Below, piece after piece: positions 54,797-62,901 of a stretch of 64,000 nt of DNA. The DNA is from Candidatus Nanopelagicales bacterium (GTDB taxonomy: Bacteria; Actinomycetota; Actinomycetes; S36-B12). A program made the translations under genes and the position numbers. Under the pieces are notes generated by a model. The model searched no databases. It was not told the origin of the DNA and worked only from the letters and a program-made list of their open reading frames with translations. The stretch is taken from the NCBI GenBank assembly GCA_018402075.1, contig JAGYJP010000002.1, positions 62,001 through 126,000 of the forward strand, in the 5' to 3' direction. How positions within the stretch are numbered: the stretch's first letter is position 1; each line of letters begins with the position of its first letter.

Positions 54797-55653
54797 CCAG
54801 TTTCGGTGTGGTCATTTTGACCATGGGTTCTCGACCTGCCGAGTTACGTCGAGGAATTGAATCAGTTCTTGCCCAGCAGGCAGTGACCACTGACATTGTG
54901 GTTGTCGGCAATGGTTGGTCACCGACGGATCTCCCTTCCGGGGTCAAGGCGCTTGCGCTTTCAGAGAATGTCGGAATTCCCGCTGGGCGCAATGCTGGAG
55001 TGCACCAAGTGAAGGGCGATTATCTATTTTTCCTCGATGACGATGCCGAGTTACCGTCACCAGATTTCCTTGCCCGCATCTCGCATATTTTCCAGCAACA
55101 TCCTGAGGTCGGCTTGATTCAACCGCGAGTGGTGGATCCCACGGGTGTTCCCGGTCCCGGTCGTTGGGTACCTCGATTGCGCACAGGTGATCCCAGCACC
55201 TCCAGTCCAGCAACAACCTTGTGGGAGGGAGCAACTGCCATTCGCCCCGAAGTATTTGTGGCGTGCGGTGGGTGGCCCGAAGAATTCTTCTACGCCCATG
55301 AAGGAATCGATCTAGTGTGGCGGGTGTGGGACGCAGGTTACCTTCCCTGGTACGCCGGTGACATTGATGTGTATCACCCGGTGATCAACCCGCTGCGGCA
55401 TGAAGAGTTCTTCCGCATGCAAGCACGCAACCGCGTGTGGTTAGCTCGCAGAAATCTTCCTGTGGTTCTCGAGCCGCTGTATATCGGAACGTGGTCGGCA
55501 CTCACTCTTGCACGAACGCGAGATAAGAAGTCACGACAGGCATACATTGCGGGCTTGCGTGAAGGATTTACCGTCGCACCAAATGATCGCTCACCCATGA
55601 AGTGGTCCACCGTGTGGAAAATGACTAAAGCTGGCCGACCGCCAATAATCTAG
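54793..55653 (+). CDS. Family 2 glycosyltransferase
   Basis: A 286-residue glycosyltransferase, cytosolic, of the rhamnosyl/galactofuranosyl-type family 2: FGVVILTMGSRPAELRRGI, NVGIPAGRNAGVHQVKGDYLFFLDDDAELPSPDFL for the metal motif, and FFYAHEGIDLVWRVWDAGY in the acceptor region. The operon position after the CDP-alcohol phosphotransferases suggests it adds sugar to their product. The GTG overlaps the previous stop by four bases. Convergent to the LCP gene with 18 bases between stops. Confidence 0.88.
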   Translation: MTSFGVVILTMGSRPAELRRGIESVLAQQAVTTDIVVVGNGWSPTDLPSGVKALALSENVGIPAGRNAGVHQVKGDYLFFLDDDAELPSPDFLARISHIFQQHPEVGLIQPRVVDPTGVPGPGRWVPRLRTGDPSTSSPATTLWEGATAIRPEVFVACGGWPEEFFYAHEGIDLVWRVWDAGYLPWYAGDIDVYHPVINPLRHEEFFRMQARNRVWLARRNLPVVLEPLYIGTWSALTLARTRDKKSRQAYIAGLREGFTVAPNDRSPMKWSTVWKMTKAGRPPII

Positions 55654-55684
55654 CTCGCGCAGGTTTCGACACTAGCTCGCGCAG
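55650..55684. repeat. 13-bp direct repeat spanning two convergent stop codons
   Basis: CTAGCTCGCGCAG occurs at 55650-55662 and 55672-55684. The first copy contains the glycosyltransferase stop and the second the LCP stop on the opposite strand. It looks like a short duplication of the LCP end. Confidence 0.7.
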
Positions 55685-57276
55685 AAACTCTCCTCGGCGG
55701 TATTCACATTCGCCGTTTTATCCTTGAGCGCTTCACTGATCGTGACCGGTTTCGCCACGGTGAAGTCAGGTCCAATTATCAATTGCATGGTGGAGCCATT
55801 GCCCTTTTGTGTTTCTTGGATTGTGACGCCGGCTGAGTATGCAATTGTTTTGGCGGAGACATCCCAACCAGGGTCATAAATAAGAGTTGTTTGAGCGACG
55901 GTAGGTCCCTTCTTGACATTGACGACATTAAAGCCCTCGGAGCGAAGCTCCTTCTTGGCTTTCTTTCCGGCACCCTTGACTCCTGTGCCATTTACGATTT
56001 CTACGCGGATGTCTTGTGGAGCTGTGCGAAGTAGGGGTTGATCATTGGCGGCCTTTGGTGGCCAGGGTGTGTCTTTGATCATTGAGCGGAAGAGTGGCTT
56101 GGCCTTCTTTTTGTTCATCAGGACGTTTGCGCCATCGCCCGCGGGGTACCACGGCAAAGTGGTGAAAGTAATGTCACCGGGACGTAAGTCCTTCATGCTC
56201 ACCGCGAGTTCGCGCAGGTTGTCAATATTGGCAAGCTGGGGATCGGCGGTGAGGGATTCGGTCGCGGCATTGAGTACACCGAGAAGGGATGCGGGGTTGA
56301 GCAATGTTCCACTGGAAAGAACCTGGCGCGCCATGGAGGAAAGGAATGCCTGTTGCCGGCGAATGCGGGAAGTATCAGAACCATCGCCCAAGGTTTTACG
56401 GGCACGAACAAATGCAAGTGCTTGCTCGCCAGAAACCATATGTGTACCGGCGTCCAGCTTTAATCCGCTCAGAGGGTCATTTACGGGTTCGCTCAAGCAG
56501 ATTTCCACCCCACCAATAGCCTCGGTGATTCGTTTGAAGGCACCGAAGTCAATAACCATGAAGTTATCAATTGTCATTCCTGACATTTCTTCGACGGCCT
56601 TTAGGGTGCAGCCGGGGCCGCCTATTGTCATTGCTTCATTGAACTTGCCGGTGCCACCTCCAACCGTCTTGCCCTTGACCTTGCATTTGGGCAAAGTGAT
56701 CAAGGTGTCGCGGGGAATGCTGACCGCGGTAGCCGCTGATCGATCGGCGTTCACATGCAACAAGATGGTGGTGTCTGAGCGCTCGGAAGTTCCAAATTCG
56801 GCGGCGCTGCCGTATCCCCGGTTGTCTTTACCTACCCGGGAGTCACTTCCCATGAGCAGAACATTAAAAGGAGCGGTTTCCCCAGTTTCTTCATCGATGA
56901 CAACCGAATCGGTGCTCTCGATTGTTGAGCCAGTCTGCTCGGAGACATCGAGTGCGGTGATATTGCCTTCAAGTTGATTCAGGACCGCGGTAGCTCCCGC
57001 CCCCACCGCGGTGACGGCCAGAATCGCACCGCTGGTGGTCGCTGCAACCACTCGGGGCCAACGTTTAGCACTCACTGAATCGAATATTCCTTCGGCAGTA
57101 GTGGGGAAGTGCCGCTCGGGATGATTGGCATCTCTGTATGCGAACTCCCATAGTAAGCGGATCCTTTTGAGGTCAGAGGTATGACGCACCCGAAATCCGG
57201 ATAGTTCCGTTGCCAGAGTTTGGCCAATATTTTGGCGCAATCCCCGGAAATACGGGCTTTTCATGGATTTTGACAT
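55672..57276 (-). CDS. LytR-CpsA-Psr wall-polymer transferase with LytR_C domain
   Basis: A 534-residue membrane-anchored protein. A single membrane helix (near residue 85, VVAATTSGAILAVTAVGAG) follows a cytoplasmic head, and the LCP domain includes NVLLMGSDSRVGKD, SDTTILLHVNAD, VSIPRDTLI and EAIGGVEICL. The C-terminal LytR_C domain begins DIRVEIVNGTGVKGAG. LCP proteins transfer polyprenyl-linked glycopolymers to peptidoglycan outside the membrane, so this is the natural last step for the polymer made by the neighbouring genes. The start ATG 57276 lacks a clear ribosome site. Confidence 0.92.
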   Translation of the reverse strand: MSKSMKSPYFRGLRQNIGQTLATELSGFRVRHTSDLKRIRLLWEFAYRDANHPERHFPTTAEGIFDSVSAKRWPRVVAATTSGAILAVTAVGAGATAVLNQLEGNITALDVSEQTGSTIESTDSVVIDEETGETAPFNVLLMGSDSRVGKDNRGYGSAAEFGTSERSDTTILLHVNADRSAATAVSIPRDTLITLPKCKVKGKTVGGGTGKFNEAMTIGGPGCTLKAVEEMSGMTIDNFMVIDFGAFKRITEAIGGVEICLSEPVNDPLSGLKLDAGTHMVSGEQALAFVRARKTLGDGSDTSRIRRQQAFLSSMARQVLSSGTLLNPASLLGVLNAATESLTADPQLANIDNLRELAVSMKDLRPGDITFTTLPWYPAGDGANVLMNKKKAKPLFRSMIKDTPWPPKAANDQPLLRTAPQDIRVEIVNGTGVKGAGKKAKKELRSEGFNVVNVKKGPTVAQTTLIYDPGWDVSAKTIAYSAGVTIQETQKGNGSTMQLIIGPDFTVAKPVTISEALKDKTANVNTAEESFCAS

Positions 57277-57406
57277 CGGGGGCCCCTGGATTAATCCCCC
57301 AACACCCCGACCCGGGGCTTTGCCGTACGGGGGAACGTGTGTGACACTACTGAGACATTAAAAATGTTGACTATGTTGCCCAAGTTGTAAATGTGAAAGG
57401 TGAGGC

Positions 57407-60400
57407 GTGCTTTTTCCCCAAGGCATGAAGCCCCGGTTCATCCTGCCCGCGATCCTGATCGTGGCGGGCTCCCTAATCCTTCCCGTGGCCGGTTCGGATC
57501 TCCTTACCAGCGATTCCTCTAAGCCTCGACCTTCTGATTCTCAACTTCTTGGTAATCAGACTCTTGGTTCCCCCACTCTTGATTCCCGCTCCGATGCTCA
57601 ACTCTCTCCCTACACCGAGCAACGGATCCCACTTCAGGGAATCGATCCGAATGTTGTCACCGCAGGCCAAGCCGCCATGGTCAACTACGAGGCCTTATTG
57701 GATGGCGCCATCATCACCGATGCCCTCTATCGACCTGAGGACACGGAATCCGCAATTGCTCACGCTGATCATGATGCTCACGCTGATCATGATGCTCACG
57801 CTGATCATGATGCTCACGCTGATCATGATGCTCACGCTGATCATGATGCTCACGCTGATCATGATGCTCACGCTGATCATGATGCTCACGCTGATCATGA
57901 TGCTCACGCTGATCATGATGCTCACGCTGATCATGATGCTCACGCTGACGAAGTCTCAGCTGATCTCGAACCCGTCATTGCAACTCGCAGCGCACAGACA
58001 AAGCCGTTCACGTTGGTGGGAATCAGCGCCGCGCAACCATTTGATGAAGGTTCACAGGTTGTAGTTCGGGTTAAAGAAGAAGACGGCTGGACAGAATGGG
58101 CGCCATTGCCCATTAGTGAGCATCTTCCCGATGCCGATGAAGCTGTCGGCATTGTCTATGGAACAGAGCCGTTGTTAACCAGTGAGGCAACGGGAGTTGA
58201 AGTCCGCATTGATACTCCCGGAGGAAGCGAACCGGTTAACCCTGAAGTTGTATTACTTGATGCACCGGTGATTGATTCCGACTCTGATCTTCCAGATCCA
58301 GGAGAGGGATTCACCCCGATAAGCGCCGTGGCAGCGAGTACCGTGAGCGCACCGATGCCGCTGATCATCACCCGCGACCAATGGGGTGCCAATGAATCCC
58401 AAACTCGTTTGGGACCGAAATATGCCCCCACCATTAAAGCGGCCTTCGTTCATCACACGGCCTCCCGAAACGACTACTCGCCCGAGCAATCGGCTGCCCA
58501 AGTGCGCAACCTTTACAACTGGTTCACCAAGGGCCTGAAGTACTCGGACATGGCATACAACTTTTTGGTGGATCGTTATGGCCGTCTGTACGAAGGTCGT
58601 GGGGGTGGCGTTGATAAGGCTGTAGTCGGCGGCCACACCGCAGGTTTCAATGATCAAACTTTTGCAGTGTCGGCAATTGGTAATTTCCAAAAACTTAAGC
58701 CGAATGAGCCAGAGATGACTGCAATTGTTGATTCGATGTCTTCCTTGCTTGCCTGGAAGCTGTCCATGAACCATCGGGATCCCAATGGCCAAACAACACT
58801 TGTATCTGACTCTGCCGCGGGTACCTCACGCTATAAGCCGGGGCAAACAGCGACTGCCAGTGTCGTTGGTGGGCATGGCGATATTGGATCGACGTCGTGC
58901 CCGGGTCGCTATCTGGAAGAACAATTACCTGCTATTCGCGCAGCTGCGGGCGCCAAAATGGGCGCGAGCATGATTAATCCTGCGGCGGCGCCCGCATCGT
59001 GGGGAACACAAACTCCCGTGCGAATTGGCGCGGTGACAAATGCGCCACTTCAATGGAATCTCACCTTGCGCTCCCAATGTGGCGACGTGGTTCGGACCCT
59101 GAGCGGAGCCCAAGAAGCTCCGGGGGCCATGTCCATTGACTGGGATATGCGCAATGACGCTGGCCAGCCAGTTCCTCCCGGCACCTACTCCATCACCATG
59201 AATTCCACCGGAAACGGTGAACCGTTGTACCCATGGTTCGGGCAGGCACAAGTTCTTGCGACGTCAGAATCGCCACCAGATCCATGTGCACCTCCGGCAA
59301 CTTTTACCCTGAGTGGGTCGGGATTTGGTCACGGAGTGGGGCTATCCCAGTGGGGTGCTCGCGCAATGGCGACAGCAGGAATGGATGCACCGTCCATCCT
59401 TCGCTACTACTATCAAAATACGGAAGTCGTTCCCGTCCAAGATGATATGGAAATCTCCGCCAATATCGAATACCAAAAAGTTCGCATTGACATGAGAAGT
59501 GAAGCCTTAGATCCCTCCGGCGGCGCACTGGAAGTTTCCGTGGGTGGCGTGGTGTATCAGGGGTCACCATCAGATGTCTTCCAATTCCAGCGCTCCGGGT
59601 CACAGGTTCGAGTGGTTCGTATCGCGGGTGGATCCCAAAGCGTTATTGGCGAAGGGCCAAATGCGACTGCAAGACCGCTGGGCGCGACCCTGGTGCAAGT
59701 TGTAAACAAAGGACGCAGTCTTTCTACTTCCGGGAGTCGTTTCCGTTATGGATTCATCGAGGTAACCCCCGTGACCTCTGGGGGCAAGAATTTACTTAAT
59801 GCGGTCAACAAACTTCGGTTACACGAGGAGTATTTGTACGGAATCGCAGAAGTCCCGAGTTCGTGGCCGGATGCCGCACTTCAGGCACAAGCAATTGCGG
59901 CGCGCACATACGCCTTATCCAAAATCAACTCAGGAATTAGAGCGAGTTGTAATTGTCATGTTGACGATGGGTACGGACCATTTACCGATCAGACATTTGT
60001 CGGGTGGTCCAAGCAGTCAGCTGCACAGGGTGATCGTTGGGTGAATGCCGTCAATGCAACATTGGCTTCTCCCAACACCGGACTCGCAGTCCTGCATGCA
60101 GGCCAACCGATCAGGGCGTTTTACTCCGCATCCAATGGCGGTGCTAGTCAAGCCAGTGCGGATGTGTGGGGTGGCGCACTGCCGTATGTCGTGTCGGTAC
60201 CTGATCCGTATTCACTGGATCCGGCAAACCCTGACAGTTCATGGACAAAAACACTCACCCAAGATGAAGTAGCTCGAGCCTTCGGTGTCAGCGGCGTGTG
60301 GGCACTGAACGTGACGGAGCGCCATGGATCTGGTGCGGTGAAAACAATTGCCGCAACTTTGGCGGACAGCACCATTGTCACGAAATCTGGGGGCGAAATG

Positions 60401-61135
60401 CGCTCCGCACTCGGCCTGAAATCATCTTTTGTCAATGCGATCGACGGCAATGTCGGCGTTGCCGTGACAGCACCACAAGCTCCGGCTGCGGTGCCAGTTC
60501 CGGTGCCTGCCACTGCGAGTGAACGCAGCGTGGTGATCACTACAGCCAGTAATGCGGCGCAACCAGCAGGAAAACCATTTACGGTGAAAGGAAAGGTGAA
60601 GCCTGGCAAGAAGGGCCTGAAAACCCAACTTCAACAACAGGTTGCGGGCGAGTGGAAAGTAATTGCGACCAAAAAGACTCGCAAGGCTGGCAAAGTCACC
60701 TACCGCGTGAAGGAAGCATGGCCACCCAGCACGACCCAGTTGTATCGCATTGTGACCACGAAAAAGAAGAGCATTGTGGGCGCAAGCACTGAGTTAAGTA
60801 TTGGCGTGGTTCCCAGCGTTGCTCCGCGCACGGTATCCCTTCGCTCGGAAGCCGCGGTGACCGTCAAGGCGGGCAAGGGCATGACGATTAAAGCAATCAT
60901 TCGCCCGAAGAAAAAAGGATTAACAGTGTGGCGTCAAGTCCTGGTCAGTGGCGATCCTGAAACGGGTGAGTGGAAGACAGTCGATATTAAAAAGACTGCA
61001 AAAAAGGGTCGAGTAACATTCCGCATCAAAAAAGCTAAGCCGGCCGGAGCTACCTACACCTATCGGTTGTTGGTCGTGGATAACCGACAGGCGGCAGGAG
61101 TGAGTCCACTCGTTACGGTTGCAGTAGGCGGGTAA
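57407..61135 (+). CDS. Large secreted amidase/SpoIID-domain protein with His/Asp-rich repeat
   Basis: A 1242-residue exported protein. A signal peptide (about 1-28) is followed by a low-complexity stretch, ten identical DHDAHA units (about residues 118-177), a linker, a PGRP/amidase_2 domain (about 320-500; zinc ligands in AAFVHHTAS, GGHGDIGSTSCPG), a FlgD-like segment (about 540-610), a SpoIID domain (about 635-960; active-site Glu in LHEEYLYGIAEVP) and C-terminal Lys-rich Ig-like repeats. The amidase cuts stem peptides and SpoIID cuts glycan at stripped sites, so the protein combines two peptidoglycan hydrolase activities. GTG 57407 lies 6 bases after GAAAGG. Confidence 0.88.
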   Translation: MLFPQGMKPRFILPAILIVAGSLILPVAGSDLLTSDSSKPRPSDSQLLGNQTLGSPTLDSRSDAQLSPYTEQRIPLQGIDPNVVTAGQAAMVNYEALLDGAIITDALYRPEDTESAIAHADHDAHADHDAHADHDAHADHDAHADHDAHADHDAHADHDAHADHDAHADHDAHADHDAHADEVSADLEPVIATRSAQTKPFTLVGISAAQPFDEGSQVVVRVKEEDGWTEWAPLPISEHLPDADEAVGIVYGTEPLLTSEATGVEVRIDTPGGSEPVNPEVVLLDAPVIDSDSDLPDPGEGFTPISAVAASTVSAPMPLIITRDQWGANESQTRLGPKYAPTIKAAFVHHTASRNDYSPEQSAAQVRNLYNWFTKGLKYSDMAYNFLVDRYGRLYEGRGGGVDKAVVGGHTAGFNDQTFAVSAIGNFQKLKPNEPEMTAIVDSMSSLLAWKLSMNHRDPNGQTTLVSDSAAGTSRYKPGQTATASVVGGHGDIGSTSCPGRYLEEQLPAIRAAAGAKMGASMINPAAAPASWGTQTPVRIGAVTNAPLQWNLTLRSQCGDVVRTLSGAQEAPGAMSIDWDMRNDAGQPVPPGTYSITMNSTGNGEPLYPWFGQAQVLATSESPPDPCAPPATFTLSGSGFGHGVGLSQWGARAMATAGMDAPSILRYYYQNTEVVPVQDDMEISANIEYQKVRIDMRSEALDPSGGALEVSVGGVVYQGSPSDVFQFQRSGSQVRVVRIAGGSQSVIGEGPNATARPLGATLVQVVNKGRSLSTSGSRFRYGFIEVTPVTSGGKNLLNAVNKLRLHEEYLYGIAEVPSSWPDAALQAQAIAARTYALSKINSGIRASCNCHVDDGYGPFTDQTFVGWSKQSAAQGDRWVNAVNATLASPNTGLAVLHAGQPIRAFYSASNGGASQASADVWGGALPYVVSVPDPYSLDPANPDSSWTKTLTQDEVARAFGVSGVWALNVTERHGSGAVKTIAATLADSTIVTKSGGEMRSALGLKSSFVNAIDGNVGVAVTAPQAPAAVPVPVPATASERSVVITTASNAAQPAGKPFTVKGKVKPGKKGLKTQLQQQVAGEWKVIATKKTRKAGKVTYRVKEAWPPSTTQLYRIVTTKKKSIVGASTELSIGVVPSVAPRTVSLRSEAAVTVKAGKGMTIKAIIRPKKKGLTVWRQVLVSGDPETGEWKTVDIKKTAKKGRVTFRIKKAKPAGATYTYRLLVVDNRQAAGVSPLVTVAVGG
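57758..57937 (+). repeat. Ten identical 18-bp tandem repeats encoding DHDAHA
   Basis: Ten copies of an 18-base unit starting GCTCACGCTGATCATGAT run without a single mismatch from 57758 to 57937, followed by a partial unit. They encode a 60-residue segment with 20 His and 20 Asp. Identity at the DNA level, not only in protein, shows recent expansion or active homogenisation. Confidence 0.95.
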
Positions 61136-61760
61136 TTTTCTCCTGATTCACGATCGATTCAATTCGTTCTGATGATTGCGCGTGCTTGTTGATGAATACC
61201 ACTGAACCCCGGGTAATCAGCGGCAGGAGGAATGGACCGTAGAAGTATGTGTCCGAATCGGTGTGATCAGTGTGCGCAATTCCAATACGCTCTGCTCCTT
61301 TTATGCCGTGGGTTTCTGCCCAATTGCTCACCGTTTCAATGAGCTCATATTGATCTGGGAAGTACTCCGGGTACATCCATGCATCGGGTTGGCCCAAAAC
61401 ATCTTGGGTTATTTCATCGGGGCCTCCAGCAGGCAATCCGAGCGGATGTGTGGAGACTAAGAGTGAATTAATGGAAAAGACATCTGCATGTGTCGAGTGG
61501 GTGTGGACCAGATCGAGTCCCGCGATCAAGGCCGCGCCCTGCCACACCGACTGCTGCCAAGTCCAGCCAAGATTCACCATCACGGGTTCTCCGGGATCGA
61601 TATCCAGAACATCGCGAAATGCATTTGCTGATTTGGCAATTCCGTTGGCCAATGTCCTACCGGAAAGTTCCACGCGTCCGTTGTCATCAATCACCGTGAC
61701 GAAGGGTTGATCAGGGTGGGCAATTCCCTGGAGAAGTTGCCAAATATCCGGATGCTGCAT
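61113..61760 (-). CDS. TIGR03089 family protein
   Basis: A 215-residue protein that matches the actinobacterial TIGR03089 family by its opening MQHPDIWQLL, VELSGRTLANGIAKSANAF and the AALIAGLDLVHTH stretch, which resembles the N-terminal part of acyl-CoA synthetases or AMP-binding enzymes but without the catalytic core. Function is unknown. It sits between a wall hydrolase and manC, its usual genomic place. ATG 61760 follows TAACCT by 6 bases. Its 3' end overlaps the amidase gene by 23 bases. Confidence 0.8.
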   Translation of the reverse strand: MQHPDIWQLLQGIAHPDQPFVTVIDDNGRVELSGRTLANGIAKSANAFRDVLDIDPGEPVMVNLGWTWQQSVWQGAALIAGLDLVHTHSTHADVFSINSLLVSTHPLGLPAGGPDEITQDVLGQPDAWMYPEYFPDQYELIETVSNWAETHGIKGAERIGIAHTDHTDSDTYFYGPFLLPLITRGSVVFINKHAQSSERIESIVNQEKITRLLQP

Positions 61761-61766
61761 TTGTGC

Positions 61767-61772
61767 AGGTTA
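61767..61772 (-). promoter_or_regulatory. -10 box of a leaderless promoter
   Basis: TAACCT on the minus strand lies 6 bases before the ATG at 61760. Confidence 0.55.
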
Positions 61773-61797
61773 ATCGAGGTTATCTAAGGGTCTGTGG

Positions 61798-61803
61798 CAG
61801 GCT
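61798..61803 (+). promoter_or_regulatory. -10-like box before manC
   Basis: CAGGCT lies 6 bases before the ATG at 61810. Its first base deviates from the TANNNT pattern. Confidence 0.4.
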
Positions 61804-61809
61804 GCCCCT

Positions 61810-62901
61810 ATGCGTGAGGCAATACTCCTTGTTGGTGGTCAGGGCACTCGTCTGCGTCCGCTCACCATCAATACCCCCAAACCGATGCTCCCGGTGGCAG
61901 GTGTTCCGTTCACGGTGCACCAAATCCTGCGCGCCCGCGACGCAGGGGTTACCCGAATTGTGCTGGCCACCAGTTACAAAGCAGATGTTTTTGCGGACTT
62001 TATGTCGAACTCCGAATTGAGTGGCGCAGATAGTGGAATTGACGTCGTGATTGCCACCGAAGAAGTTCCGCTGGGGACGGGGGGTGCCATTCGCTATGCG
62101 TCGTCATTTCTCACCTCGAAACCAAATGACCCCGTGATTGTTTTTAATGGCGATGTCCTCACCGGGCTGGATATCAATGCATTAGTGCGCCACCACGAGG
62201 AAACACATAGTGACGTCACTTTGTATTTAACAAGGGTGAGTGACCCTCGCGCATACGGGTTGGTACCCACGGATACCAATGGACGTGTCCTGCAGTTCCT
62301 CGAAAAGCCACAAACACCTGAAGAAATCGTCACCGACCAAATCAATGCAGGTTGCTATGTATTCACTCGATCCGTGATTAATGAAATCCCTGAAGGCCGA
62401 CCAGTGTCAGTGGAGCGTGAGACTTTCCCTGACCTGTTAGCCCAATCGCGTGTGGTCAGCGGAGTTGTTGACCCCGGATATTGGTTGGACCTTGGCACGC
62501 CGCTGGCATTTGTCCAAGGATCGGTGGATTTGGTTCGCGGAAAAGCACCCTCTCCCGCAGTGGTCGCCCCAGGAGAGTCATTGACCCTTGCCAACACCGC
62601 GGTTGACCCCACGGCGGTGATCTCCGGTGGAACCACGCTGGGAGCCAATAGCCAAGTGGGAGCTGAGTCGGTCATTGACGGCAGCGTGGTGTTTGACCAG
62701 GCCGTAATTGGCGCTCATTGCGTGATTCGTAACAGCATTATTGGTGCGGGCGCGGTGATTGGTGACCACTGCACCATCGATGGCAGCCTGATTGGCGATT
62801 ACAGCAACATTGGTGCTCATAATGAGTTGCGTGAAGGTGTGCGGGTGTGGGTGAACTCGGTAATACCTGAGTTGTCAGTCCGTTTTTCCTCGGATCAATA
62901 A
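61810..62901 (+). CDS. manC: Mannose-1-phosphate guanylyltransferase
   Basis: A 363-residue sugar nucleotidyltransferase that makes GDP-mannose for cell-envelope mannosides. The NTP loop is LLVGGQGTRLRPLTINTPKPMLP, the metal Asp lies in FNGDVLTGLD, and the sugar site has PVSVERETFPDLL. The C-terminal about 90 residues are a left-handed beta-helix with hexapeptide repeats, for example SQVGAESVIDGSVVFDQ and NSIIGAGAVIGDHCT. Its 3' end overlaps fbiB by 27 bases. Confidence 0.94.
   Translation: MREAILLVGGQGTRLRPLTINTPKPMLPVAGVPFTVHQILRARDAGVTRIVLATSYKADVFADFMSNSELSGADSGIDVVIATEEVPLGTGGAIRYASSFLTSKPNDPVIVFNGDVLTGLDINALVRHHEETHSDVTLYLTRVSDPRAYGLVPTDTNGRVLQFLEKPQTPEEIVTDQINAGCYVFTRSVINEIPEGRPVSVERETFPDLLAQSRVVSGVVDPGYWLDLGTPLAFVQGSVDLVRGKAPSPAVVAPGESLTLANTAVDPTAVISGGTTLGANSQVGAESVIDGSVVFDQAVIGAHCVIRNSIIGAGAVIGDHCTIDGSLIGDYSNIGAHNELREGVRVWVNSVIPELSVRFSSDQ

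Noticed and set aside
57367..57393. TTGACT and TAAATG as a -35/-10 promoter before the amidase/SpoIID gene
   Set aside because: The spacing of 15 bases is short and the second box is weak, so it is not listed as a feature.
57549..58064. Alternate-frame open frames across the His/Asp repeat (LIMMLT and SVSIMI periodic proteins)
   Set aside because: They are shadows of the 18-base repeat within the large amidase/SpoIID gene, which has signal peptide and domains in its own frame.
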